From contig JAMWZC010000004.1 of NCBI GenBank assembly GCA_024304985.1, positions 1-64,000 of the forward strand: a stretch of 64,000 nt of DNA, given 5' to 3'. Below, piece after piece: positions 53,884 to 61,504 of this stretch. Origin of the DNA: Paracoccaceae bacterium (GTDB taxonomy: Bacteria > Pseudomonadota > Alphaproteobacteria > Rhodobacterales > Rhodobacteraceae). The notes beneath the pieces were generated by a model, which did not search any database, was not told the DNA's origin, and saw nothing but the letters and a program-made list of their open reading frames with translations. The number at the start of each line of letters is the position of its first letter. Within the stretch, counting starts at the first letter, position 1. Made by a program: the position numbers and the translations under genes.

Positions 53884-55644
53884 TTATTCGCGGGCGATCC
53901 CCGCAAGGGCGTCATAAACGCGGGCGACGGCGTCCGGGCGATGGCGGATCACAGCGCGGGCATTGATCGAGCCCTTGTCCGTAACCTCGCCCCGGTCAAG
54001 GCTGGGCGGGTCGCGCAGGATCAACATATGGGCGATGCGGGTCGAACTGCCGGTGGAACCGGCCACAAAGCTTGCGTGCAGACGGGTCAGATCGTCCATG
54101 ATTCCGGGGCGATCCATCACGCCATCCGCCGGGAACAGCAGCGCCGCCAGCGCGGGACGATCCTCGCCCAGAATGACAGCGTCGCGGATGAGCCCACCGA
54201 AGTGATCCACCAGACGCGCGCGCAGCGCTCCCACGGCGACCCAGGTGCCGGTCGCCAGCTTGAAATTCTCGGCTATGCGGCCATCGAAGAAAAAACCCTT
54301 GGTCAGATCGTCAGGATCAGCCGGGCGCAGCGCATCACCCAGACAGTAGAAGCCTTCGTCATCCAGCATCTTCGCACTGGTGGCCGGATCGCCAAGGTAG
54401 CCGGGCGTGATGGACGGGCTTTTCAGACGCGCCTCAAGCTTGCCCTCATTCGGGACCAGTTTGAGCGTGATGCCCCGTGCGGGCAGACCGACATTGCCGG
54501 GGGCCTCCTGCTGCGCGGTGCACATGAGGGCGAAGGGACCGGTTTCGGTCGCACCAAGGCCGGTCGTCAGCAGCACGTCGCGTCCGGTGACCTGACGGGC
54601 CGTGGCACGCAAGCCTTCCCAGATGTGCTGGGCCATGCCAGCCCCGGCATACATCATCATATCCAGCTGACCGAAGAACCGCGCCGCCAGATCAGGGTCG
54701 GCGCGGAACGCCTCAAGCAGCATCTCATAGCCCGCGGGAACGTTGAAATACCAGGTCGGCGCCACTTCGCGCAGGTTGTCCAGCGTGCGGCCGATCAGGG
54801 CAGGAGTCGGCTTGCCATCGTCGATGTGATAGGTGCCGCCGTTGCACAGAACCATGTGAAACACCTTGTTGCCGCTGGCCGTGTGGCTCCAGGGTGCCCA
54901 ATCCACCACTACCGGCGGATGATCGGCCAGAAAGAGGAAGCAATCGGCGATGATGTCCTGATTGCGGGCGATCATGTCATGGGTGTTGATCACCGCCTTG
55001 GGGCTGCCTGTCGATCCGCTGGTGAAAAGATACTTGGCCACCATGTCACCACGCAGCGCGGCAAAGGCTGTATCGGCAGAGGCCGTATCGGTTGCAGGCA
55101 GGTCGGCGAAGGACAGCGCATCTGCGGGCGGATTGGCCGAACAGACCTTCAGAATGTCATCCCCTACCGCCGCAAGAGCACGGCCATAGCGCGCGCCATC
55201 CGAAGCATAGACCAATCCGGGGCGCAGCAGGGCCACCGCATCGCGCAGCTTGTCGAAACTGTCGGACACCAGCGAAAAGGCCGTGGACAGCGCCGCCGTG
55301 GGCACGCCCGCATATTGCCCGGCAAGCGCCAGCATCGCGTGATCCAGCGCGTTCTCGGACAGGATCAGCACCGGGCGGTCCTGTCCCAACCCGCGCGACA
55401 GCAGACCGGCCCCCAGATGGCGCATCGCCTGCCACAGCGCGGCATAGCTGATGCGGTGCCAGGCACCATCCGCGCCACGTTGCGCAAGTGCGGTCCGGTC
55501 GGGCGCCACCTGTGCCCAATGGCCGATACGCGCGGCAATCGTATCGGCCAGACGCGGTGCCTCGCCGGCCTGAAACATCAGGATCGTGCCGTCGGCGCGC
55601 TGTTCGATGGCGAATTCGGGTGTCCAGAAGCGCGGCTGCGCCAT
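53884..55644 (-). CDS. Feruloyl-CoA synthetase-type acyl-CoA ligase
   Basis: A 586-residue ANL-superfamily enzyme. The ATP-binding P-loop is LFTSGSTGSPKAV, the adenylation core has GLGATETGPFALMCT, and LGDALRPADPDDLTKGFFFDGRIAENFKLATGTWVAVGALR matches the hinge region of the feruloyl-CoA synthase branch. It would activate ferulate or related hydroxycinnamates with CoA. ATG 55644 has GGGAGGGG upstream. It is divergent from the DUF3237 gene. No enoyl-CoA hydratase/aldolase gene (ech) is in the window. Confidence 0.87.
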   Translation of the reverse strand: MAQPRFWTPEFAIEQRADGTILMFQAGEAPRLADTIAARIGHWAQVAPDRTALAQRGADGAWHRISYAALWQAMRHLGAGLLSRGLGQDRPVLILSENALDHAMLALAGQYAGVPTAALSTAFSLVSDSFDKLRDAVALLRPGLVYASDGARYGRALAAVGDDILKVCSANPPADALSFADLPATDTASADTAFAALRGDMVAKYLFTSGSTGSPKAVINTHDMIARNQDIIADCFLFLADHPPVVVDWAPWSHTASGNKVFHMVLCNGGTYHIDDGKPTPALIGRTLDNLREVAPTWYFNVPAGYEMLLEAFRADPDLAARFFGQLDMMMYAGAGMAQHIWEGLRATARQVTGRDVLLTTGLGATETGPFALMCTAQQEAPGNVGLPARGITLKLVPNEGKLEARLKSPSITPGYLGDPATSAKMLDDEGFYCLGDALRPADPDDLTKGFFFDGRIAENFKLATGTWVAVGALRARLVDHFGGLIRDAVILGEDRPALAALLFPADGVMDRPGIMDDLTRLHASFVAGSTGSSTRIAHMLILRDPPSLDRGEVTDKGSINARAVIRHRPDAVARVYDALAGIARE

Positions 55645-55696
55645 ATCATTCCCCTCCCAAGGACGGGGGCGCATCACAGGCTGGACGCGGCCCCTC

Positions 55697-55716
55697 AGAT
55701 TTAGTTATGACTTATA
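55697..55716 (+). promoter_or_regulatory. Shared motif, copy B, between synthetase and DUF3237 genes
   Basis: AGATTTAGTTATGACTTATA, the partner of the site at 52639. It lies in the 118-base gap between two divergent genes, 52 bases from the synthetase start and 46 from the DUF3237 start, so one regulator could control both. Confidence 0.55.
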
Positions 55717-55762
55717 GCAATGTCGCCCGCCACTCAATCATTATCATAGCCCGGAGCAAGCC

Positions 55763-56233
55763 ATGTCATCGACCCTCGCCACACCCGAACTGCGCCATGT
55801 CTGCGATCTTTTCGTCTCGCTCGATCCGATCCGCGAGATGGGCGCGGGCCGGGCCGGGCAGCGGCGCATTATCCCGATCGTGGGCGGCACGGTCAAAGGC
55901 CCTGCGCTGAACGGGCGCATCCTCAACGTTGGCGCGGATTGGCAGACGATCTGGGGCAATGGCGTAGCGGAACTGGACACGCGCTATGCGATCGAGACAG
56001 CGGATGGCGCGACCATCGAGATCAGGAACTATGGCTGTCGCCATGGTCCGGCCGAGGTGCTGGCAGCCATCGCCCGCGGCGAGGACGTGGCCCCCGACAG
56101 CTATTACATGCGCACCCATGCGCGGCTGGAAACCGGCGATCCGCGCTATGACTGGGTCAACCGCACGCTCTTTGTGGGAACCGGTGCCCGGCAGGCGGGA
56201 CAGGTCGTCATTTCCCTGTTCGCCCTGGAATAA
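55763..56233 (+). CDS. DUF3237 (UPF0311) family protein
   Basis: A 156-residue beta-barrel-like protein of the DUF3237 family. Conserved parts are GQRRIIPIVGGTVKGP, GRILNVGADWQ and YYMRTHARLETGDPRYDWVNRTLFVGTG. The family has no settled function but recurs in aromatic and CoA-thioester catabolic loci. Divergent from the feruloyl-CoA synthetase gene and probably co-regulated. No signal peptide. Confidence 0.85.
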   Translation: MSSTLATPELRHVCDLFVSLDPIREMGAGRAGQRRIIPIVGGTVKGPALNGRILNVGADWQTIWGNGVAELDTRYAIETADGATIEIRNYGCRHGPAEVLAAIARGEDVAPDSYYMRTHARLETGDPRYDWVNRTLFVGTGARQAGQVVISLFALE

Positions 56234-56281
56234 CCGGGGGACAGGCTGGACCTTGGCGGCGCGCTGACAGACAGTCGCGCC

Positions 56282-57016
56282 ATGAGCGTGATTCTTGTCC
56301 TGATTGCCTTTGCCTTGGGTGGCGTCCTGAAGGGGGCCACCGGCGCGGGCGCCCCGATCATCGCAGTGCCGGTGATGACGATCTTTTTCGGCGCGCCCTT
56401 TGCGGTGGCTGTGTTTTCCATTCCCAATCTGGTGACGAATATCTGGCAGGGCTGGCATTATCGCCGCCACAAACTGACCGGACCGCTGACGCTGCATTTC
56501 GCCCTGGCAGGGGCATTGGGCGCAGGGCTGGGCAGTTTCATGCTGGCATGGCTGCCCACCGAGGCCTTGAACCTGACCGTTGCCCTGTCCGTGCTGGCCT
56601 ATGTCGTTTTTCGCGGTCTGCGCCCCGGCTGGAGCCTGAGCCTTGCCCGGGCCGAGACTCTGGCCGCGCCCATGGGTGTGCTGGGCGGTATCCTGCAGGG
56701 CGCGGCGGGTCTGTCCGCACCTGTGTCACTGAGCTTTCTGAACGCGATCAAGCTGGAACGACCACAGTTCATCGTCACGATCTCGGTCTTCTTCTTCGCC
56801 ATGGCGCTGGTGCAGATCCCGCTGCTGGCCGGGCTTGGCATCCTGACGGGCGAGCGGTTCCTGTTGAGTTGCCTTTCGCTGATTCCGCTGATGGCCGCCA
56901 TGCCGCTGGGGGCGTGGCTGGCCCGCCGCATCTCGGCCCCCGCTTTTGACAGGGTGATCCTTGCCCTGCTGACGATCTTGTCGATCCGCCTGATCTGGCA
57001 GGCGGTGACCGGCTGA
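56282..57016 (+). CDS. TauE/SafE-family membrane transporter (second copy)
   Basis: A 244-residue protein with about eight membrane segments. GGVLKGATGAGAPIIAVPVMTIFFG and GGILQGAAGLSAPVSLSF are the family repeats. It follows the DUF3237 gene by 48 bases and is probably in the same operon, so an aromatic or organic acid anion may be exported. It is not closely similar to the copy at 42517. Confidence 0.85.
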   Translation: MSVILVLIAFALGGVLKGATGAGAPIIAVPVMTIFFGAPFAVAVFSIPNLVTNIWQGWHYRRHKLTGPLTLHFALAGALGAGLGSFMLAWLPTEALNLTVALSVLAYVVFRGLRPGWSLSLARAETLAAPMGVLGGILQGAAGLSAPVSLSFLNAIKLERPQFIVTISVFFFAMALVQIPLLAGLGILTGERFLLSCLSLIPLMAAMPLGAWLARRISAPAFDRVILALLTILSIRLIWQAVTG

Positions 57017-57141
57017 TCCGGCCGCGGCAGGCTTGAAAATCGGCGCGTTTCATACCATTCTTGAGGGCGGAAGAAAGGGACGGGGATCAACCCCGCCCGA
57101 CAGGCGCGTTCAGCAGTAACCATCAGACAGGAGCAGGCGTC

Positions 57142-57780
57142 ATGCGGCACCTTGCCATGTTATCCGCCCTGGCATGGGCGACAGCAGTCTTTCTTGCATG
57201 GCCCGACGCCGCCGAGGCCGCCCCGGCCCAGTGCACCACCAAGATAGAAGGCGAGGACGTCACGATCTTCTATGATGACGAGGAGCCCACCTATTCCTCG
57301 TTCCGCGAGCGCTATTTCAGTCGGCGGCACACCTGCCCAGGTGCCGTGGTGATCACCTATCTGATGCCAGATCTGACCGCCGAAGAACGGCAGGTGTTTT
57401 GTGCCAATTACGACCCCAAGACCCGCAGCCATTCCCTGCCCGCCCAAGGCACGCGTGATGCCTTTGGCCGTTGCGAGCAGCCCTCGAACACCTGCAAGCT
57501 GGTCAATACGACCAAGGAGAATGCCCTTGGCCTGATGGGGATCGGGGAACAGGCCGAAGAAGGCACGCTGACAGGGCGTCTGTCCTCGACCATTTCGGCG
57601 GTCACGCACAGCTCGGGTGCCATGGTCCTGTCGGGCAACGCTGGCAGTATCTCGAGCCTGCTGACATCGGCTGGCACGACCATAGGCACGGCGCTTGGCA
57701 CACCCGCCATTCTCGCCGGAGCCGCCGCCAGCGTCGTGGTGATCGGCGGCGCGGTTTATCTGTGCAGCGACGAGGGGTGA
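57142..57780 (+). CDS. Secreted protein of unknown function with C-terminal hydrophobic segment
   Basis: A 212-residue product. Signal peptide (LAMLSALAWATAVFLAWPDAAEA), then a cysteine-containing domain (QCTTKIEGEDVTIFYDDEEP; RRHTCPGAVVITYL; VFCANYDPKTRSH; RCEQPSNTCK), then a Ser/Thr/Gly-rich stretch and a hydrophobic C-terminus (AILAGAAASVVVIGGAVYLC). It could be anchored in a membrane by its end. I do not recognise a family. It starts the accessory region. Confidence 0.6.
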   Translation: MRHLAMLSALAWATAVFLAWPDAAEAAPAQCTTKIEGEDVTIFYDDEEPTYSSFRERYFSRRHTCPGAVVITYLMPDLTAEERQVFCANYDPKTRSHSLPAQGTRDAFGRCEQPSNTCKLVNTTKENALGLMGIGEQAEEGTLTGRLSSTISAVTHSSGAMVLSGNAGSISSLLTSAGTTIGTALGTPAILAGAAASVVVIGGAVYLCSDEG

Positions 57781-58033
57781 TCCGACAACGGTCTAATTGG
57801 CGATCCCAGAAGGACTTCACAAAAGTGCTCGATATCAATAGGTTATGCTGATTTTGAACAAAATACCCCCCATTGATTTGCAGGGATAATTTCAGGCGAT
57901 TGTTCAGGTTTTGACCACCGCTCGAAGCGTGCGCAGGGGTGGGGTTCGAGGCTGGCGAGGAACGGGCAGCGCAATGCCAGACAATACTGACGCCAGAGAA
58001 GGGGCGCTATTGGTCAAGCGTTCAAGCGAACGG
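57781..58033. other. Non-coding stretch before a terminator
   Basis: About 250 bases without a convincing gene. A 66-codon open frame from 57939 has no ribosome-binding site or family look. Because a strong + strand terminator follows directly, this stretch may encode a small RNA or be the remnant of a lost gene. Confidence 0.35.
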
Positions 58034-58058
58034 CCCGGCAGATGCCGGGCCTTTCTTT
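58034..58058 (+). terminator. Rho-independent terminator
   Basis: CCCGGC-AGAT-GCCGGG forms a perfect six-base GC stem, followed by CCTTTCTTTAA. The T-rich tail is on the + strand, so it does not belong to the convergent gene at 58078. It ends transcripts from the left; the nearest + strand gene stops 250 bases earlier. Confidence 0.75.
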
Positions 58059-58077
58059 AAAGCATCGGAAGCAAGTA

Positions 58078-58767
58078 TTAGCGGATCACGCGCACAATTG
58101 CGTTGTTCTCCGCGTTCACAAGCACTGTCTGACCGTTGATGTTGACGTAACGGTACTCTGGCTGCGAAGGGATCTCATACAAAGTTACCTCCTTTGGGAC
58201 GCCAGCGCCCACTGCAACTTCACCCTCAAGGTAGACGGTGTCGACTGGATTGCTTTCGATGTACGTCACCGTTTCAGTGGTGGGCTCAACGGCTGCCGAA
58301 CCAGCTGCGCCGCCGATGATACCGCCTGCGATGATCCCGCCTACAGGACCACCGGCAGCGTATGCCAACAGCGAGCCGATGACGACACCGGCGGAAGCGC
58401 CAGTGCGTTCATCTTTCAGCGTTTCTTCGGTATCTTCGTATGTCACTGTGGTGACTTCCACCGTCGATGGGCGTTCCGTTACAACGTAAGCCTGTTGGTC
58501 GGCGCTAACAGTCAGGTAAGGCGCATAGGACCAACCGTCAACGCCGTCGTAGGATACTTTGCACCAGGTGCCGTCCTCGATGCAGCCGTCGAGCGTCGCG
58601 GTCTTGCCAGTGGGGATCACGCCCAGGACGGAGTAGTTGTTGGCCGGTCCGCTGCGGATGTTCAAGTCTGTTGCTGCGTTGGCATCCAGTGCCATGGCCG
58701 AAACGGGAAAGGCTGCAGCGAACGCTAGGGAAGATACCATCGTCAGTTTTGTAAACTTAGTTCTCAT
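58078..58767 (-). CDS. Secreted SH3b and DUF1236 domain protein
   Basis: A 229-residue envelope protein. Signal peptide (TKLTMVSSLAFAAAFPVSAMA), SH3b domain (about residues 27-90: ATDLNIRSGPANNYSVLGVIPTG, DGTWCKVSYDGVDGWSYAPYL), a glycine-zipper stretch (GGIIAGGIIGGAAGSAA), and a C-terminal DUF1236 part (YRYVNINGQTVLVNAENNAIVRVI). This layout is common in Rhizobiales and Rhodobacterales and suggests binding to peptidoglycan or the membrane. ATG 58767 has GAGGAGAC upstream. Confidence 0.85.
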   Translation of the reverse strand: MRTKFTKLTMVSSLAFAAAFPVSAMALDANAATDLNIRSGPANNYSVLGVIPTGKTATLDGCIEDGTWCKVSYDGVDGWSYAPYLTVSADQQAYVVTERPSTVEVTTVTYEDTEETLKDERTGASAGVVIGSLLAYAAGGPVGGIIAGGIIGGAAGSAAVEPTTETVTYIESNPVDTVYLEGEVAVGAGVPKEVTLYEIPSQPEYRYVNINGQTVLVNAENNAIVRVIR

Positions 58768-59139
58768 CTCTAGTCTCCTCATTTGTCACGAAGCAGTTGA
58801 TCTGCTGACACCGTCTGCAGTGCCGTGACGTACGGGATGAAAACTTGGAGAGAACAGCTTCGTTCCGTCACAAGAACGGCACTGGGCCTCGGTTTGATGT
58901 CGAACGGAACAACCATTGGCTAGCAGAGTGAAGGGGACTTCAAATTATGGAGGTGTCCCATGGAGCCATAGACAGCGCCGTGATCAGAGGAAGGCCTTTC
59001 AAAAGCGAAAGGCCGGGTTTGCTACAACCCAACCTCCCATTCTTTCACCGTCACCCACCCACGGGAACAGCTATTCGCATAGCAGAAGTTCTAGTTGATC
59101 GGTGGCAAAACGCAACCTTGAACGAAAGGAGCTCGCCAA
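58768..59139. other. Non-coding region with several hairpins
   Basis: About 370 bases without a supported gene. It holds GTTCCGT/ACGGAAC arms (58862-58868 and 58904-58910), a strong hairpin GGCCTTTC-AAAAGC-GAAAGGCC (58993-59014), and directly after it GGGTT-TGCTAC-AACCC (59015-59030). The promoter of the leftward SH3b gene lies at the left end. The hairpins suggest a structured RNA or a transcriptional control point. Confidence 0.45.
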
Positions 59140-59226
59140 GTGATTAGCACCGAGTTCTGGCTGATCTGGAAGGACTTGAGCTTTCGATTCGCCCTCAAGA
59201 TTGGAAAGGTCAAGCCGCCGAAGTAA
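59140..59226 (+). CDS. Possible 28-residue small protein
   Basis: GTG start eight bases after AAAGGAG, encoding a short Trp/Phe/Lys-rich peptide (starts MISTEFWLIWKDLSFRFALK, ends KPPK). The ribosome-binding site is the best in this stretch, which is the reason for listing it. No family recognised; it may be a chance ORF. Confidence 0.3.
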   Translation: MISTEFWLIWKDLSFRFALKIGKVKPPK

Positions 59227-59399
59227 GGGAGCCCAACACTGCGTCACGGAAACCATGCTGTGACCATGGCGCAGCCGTCAACTTCAAATCCGCTCTCAGG
59301 CCTGCCCCCCGTCATCCATCTGACCCAGTGATGGCCTTCCCCTATCCGCGAGGACCATGTTACAATCAGCCTCTGTGGATAAGGCACGTTCAAGAAATC

Positions 59400-59591
59400 A
59401 TGAATGAACCTACCGGCACTGTTGAAATACCTTGTTCTATCTGTGGTACAAGGCACCTGGCAGACTTCGAAAGGCCGCCTGCGACTGAGGAAGGCGAGTT
59501 GGACTGCATCCTTTGTGGTAACCGGGCCCATGAATGGAGCGGCGATGTTCGCTTCAGCAACTGGCGGCTAGATCTAAAGCATCAGATCTGA
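59400..59591 (+). CDS. Small zinc-ribbon-like protein with two CxxC motifs
   Basis: A 63-residue protein. CSIC (12-15) and CILC (36-39) form a likely zinc knuckle pair, with the body IPCSICGTRHLADFERPP and LDCILCGNRAHEWSGDV. The ATG at 59400 is chosen; an upstream extension has no protein look. Such small ribbons often modulate a larger enzyme or are phage accessory proteins. Function unknown. Confidence 0.55.
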   Translation: MNEPTGTVEIPCSICGTRHLADFERPPATEEGELDCILCGNRAHEWSGDVRFSNWRLDLKHQI

Positions 59592-59642
59592 AGCCGGGTT
59601 CAGCCCAGATTCGGGATCAGCTCCAGCACGCCGGCAAAGCAG

Positions 59643-60176
59643 TCAGCGCACACTTAGCCTTAACCTCTGTGCATGATCACGAAGTGCCTTAAGCGGCGCT
59701 CCGGCAATCAAAGGCTGCAACGATCTCAAAAAAGCTATGTGATCATCGAGATCTGTTGTTGGATCGCTCGGATCTAGCCTAGGTGTCGAAACGCCAAACC
59801 GTCGCAGCTGGGCATAGATTTCTGCCATTCTTTCGGAAACGATCGGCGCGCCCTCTGACAGATACAGAGACCCAGTGACGCCTGAGAGTGAGCCAAGCAG
59901 TGAGTGGATCGTAAAATACAGCCTTGTTCTCTCATTTCCACTCAGCTTCCTCTGGCCCGCACCAAGTGAAAACACCCATCCACCGAATTTTCCCATGAGC
60001 CAAACAATGGCAAAGAGAAGAACGGCAAGGGAAACGATCCAAACCACCTCGCCAACAGGCTCACGGATCCCGGGAGACAGAACAATGATCGAACTTGCAG
60101 CCGCGACTGTGAGTACAGCCAGTAGATTCAGAGTTTGAGGAAGCCTCTTAACAATTGATGTTACGTTTGCGCTCAC
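59643..60176 (-). CDS. Membrane protein of unknown function
   Basis: A 177-residue protein with two N-terminal membrane helices (LNLLAVLTVAAASSIIVLSPG and VVWIVSLAVLLFAIVWLMGKFGGWVF), and a cytoplasmic C-terminal domain of about 105 residues that is largely helical (ERMAEIYAQLRRFG, FLRSLQPLIAGAPLKALRDHAQRLRL). No family recognised. Codon use and hydrophobic pattern support a real gene. It shows lower GC than the main chromosome part. Confidence 0.6.
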   Translation of the reverse strand: MSANVTSIVKRLPQTLNLLAVLTVAAASSIIVLSPGIREPVGEVVWIVSLAVLLFAIVWLMGKFGGWVFSLGAGQRKLSGNERTRLYFTIHSLLGSLSGVTGSLYLSEGAPIVSERMAEIYAQLRRFGVSTPRLDPSDPTTDLDDHIAFLRSLQPLIAGAPLKALRDHAQRLRLSVR

Positions 60177-60221
60177 CGATCTATCTCCGAATCCGCCAAA
60201 GACCGAGATTACGCTAAGTCA

Positions 60222-60473
60222 TCACCCCAGATCCACCAACACCTTCACCACGATATTCTCACTGTTCGGCATGGTCTCGACCGCCTCATCAGCAAAGGTG
60301 ATCTCAAACTCCGCCTCATAGAGGCCTGCCACAGCCGTGTCGCCTTCTGCCCAGTTGTAGCCCAGTGTCGGCCGATCAGCGCCGGCCACCACTTCGGCCG
60401 TCCCGTGATCGATCACGAGCTCGACGGTCACCGTGCAATGCACTGACAAAGATCGCGGATCCCCGAGGGCCAT
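60222..60473 (-). CDS. Small phage-type protein
   Basis: An 83-residue protein whose C-terminal part (LYEAEFEITFADEAVETMPN, then VVKVLVDLG) resembles small phage structural or neck-region proteins that contain YEAEFEVTFADG-like strands, from recalled patterns. The ATG at 60473 is within the open frame and fits this start; further upstream the frame is antisense to another small gene. It is part of a remnant of phage origin. Confidence 0.45.
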   Translation of the reverse strand: MALGDPRSLSVHCTVTVELVIDHGTAEVVAGADRPTLGYNWAEGDTAVAGLYEAEFEITFADEAVETMPNSENIVVKVLVDLG

Positions 60474-60500
60474 ACATTCAAGTCCCTGGATGGGAACAAG

Positions 60501-60674
60501 ATGAACACGACAGCCAGCAACTGGGAGCTGATGCCCCGCGCACTGCTGCACCGTCTCAATGGCCGGTTTGGCCGCGGATATGACAGTGCATCGCCGGAAG
60601 TGAAACCGACTATCCTGCTGGTAGCGAAGCTTGAACAACAGGCTCGGGAGATGAAGAAAGGCGAGAAGGTATGA
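60501..60674 (+). CDS. Small phage-type protein before the Lar-like gene
   Basis: A 57-residue protein (starts MNTTASNWELMPRALLHRLN, ends EMKKGEKV) with a helical C-terminus. Its stop overlaps the ATG of the next gene (GTATGA), a strong sign of an operon. Family unknown. Confidence 0.5.
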   Translation: MNTTASNWELMPRALLHRLNGRFGRGYDSASPEVKPTILLVAKLEQQAREMKKGEKV

Positions 60675-60853
60675 GCGACAACGAGCCCTGCCCCTTCTGC
60701 CGCGCGGGTGGCAAGATGCTGACCCCGACTGGCACACCGGGAACCCGCGCAATCTATTGCATCAGCTGTGGTGCACAGGGACCGACTGAGCGCACTACGT
60801 CGCTGGCCTGGGCAAGCTGGAACGAACGGAAGGAGTCACGAGATGAGCTTTGA
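60671..60853 (+). CDS. Lar-like restriction alleviation protein
   Basis: A 60-residue zinc-binding protein: CPFC (7-10), then CISCGAQGP (30-38), then WNER. This is the pattern of the Lar/restriction-alleviation-like family carried by phages, which reduces type I restriction. Start overlaps the preceding stop. It is one of the clearest phage marks in this region. Confidence 0.7.
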   Translation: MSDNEPCPFCRAGGKMLTPTGTPGTRAIYCISCGAQGPTERTTSLAWASWNERKESRDEL

Positions 60854-60884
60854 TGTGCAAACAATTGCACGGAGAGGTGATAGT

Positions 60885-61328
60885 TCAGTTTCGCGGCCCT
60901 CCAGCCGTTTGGATGTTGGAAAAGCCATCAAGACTGGACCTGATTATGCGCACGAGCCACTTCGATTGGTCGCATTCAAGAAACAACCCTTCGGTCAAAT
61001 CCGCAACGAACAGCGCGCTTCCACATCGAAATGTGCCGGTCCAGAACCTACGGTCACCGACAGAATGCACAAGTCGCGCTTCACCCTTGCACTTATGGCC
61101 ATCAAGAAAGACAAGGGCGGCCCCGACTTTTGTGCCGATCAAAGCAGGCCCTCCCAAAGTGCCCAAATAGACAGCGGCGTGCCAACTATTCGCCATGTTC
61201 TTTCTATACGCCTCGTGCAGCGTATTTCCCACTCTGAAAGTAGTGCCTTTGAAGTTGGGGAGCGCCTCGGTGCCATACTGCATCGAGCCGGTCGCAGCTT
61301 CGGCTGCACTTTTGGAGAGCTGAGGCAT
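60885..61328 (-). CDS. Hypothetical protein
   Basis: A 147-residue product with a protein-like pattern of hydrophobic and polar residues (LGGPALIGTKVGAALVFLDGHKCKGEARLVHSVGDRRFW, then FRCGSALFVADLTEG). I recognise no family. The reading frame on the other strand is much less protein-like. There is no good ribosome-binding site at the first ATG, and Met16 (61283) is an alternative start. Its first codon overlaps the start of an opposed small ORF. Confidence 0.4.
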   Translation of the reverse strand: MPQLSKSAAEAATGSMQYGTEALPNFKGTTFRVGNTLHEAYRKNMANSWHAAVYLGTLGGPALIGTKVGAALVFLDGHKCKGEARLVHSVGDRRFWTGTFRCGSALFVADLTEGLFLECDQSKWLVRIIRSSLDGFSNIQTAGGPRN

Positions 61329-61485
61329 GAACGAACGCGATCAAGAGCGTCTGCTGAAAGAGATGAATGCACGCAAGGCGCGGACATATCGCTATTCCGA
61401 GCAGTTATTTTCATGGTCGATGATCCTCGCGCTGGCACTTGTCACTGTGTGCATCGGTGTGGGGTTGAGCTCAACCGGGTACTGA
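61327..61485 (+). CDS. Small single-pass membrane protein
   Basis: A 52-residue protein with a basic N-terminal half (MNERDQERLLKEMNARKART) and one membrane helix (MILALALVTVCIGVGL). GGAG lies 11 bases upstream of the ATG. It precedes the MT-A70 gene by 20 bases on the same strand. A phage or island accessory protein is likely. Confidence 0.45.
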   Translation: MNERDQERLLKEMNARKARTYRYSEQLFSWSMILALALVTVCIGVGLSSTGY

Positions 61486-61504
61486 TCAATGAGACGGGCT
61501 CTGT

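Noticed and set aside
53848-55704. A 618-codon open frame on the + strand
   Set aside because: Antisense to feruloyl-CoA synthetase, whose ATP-binding and adenylation motifs are intact. Composition is shadow-like.
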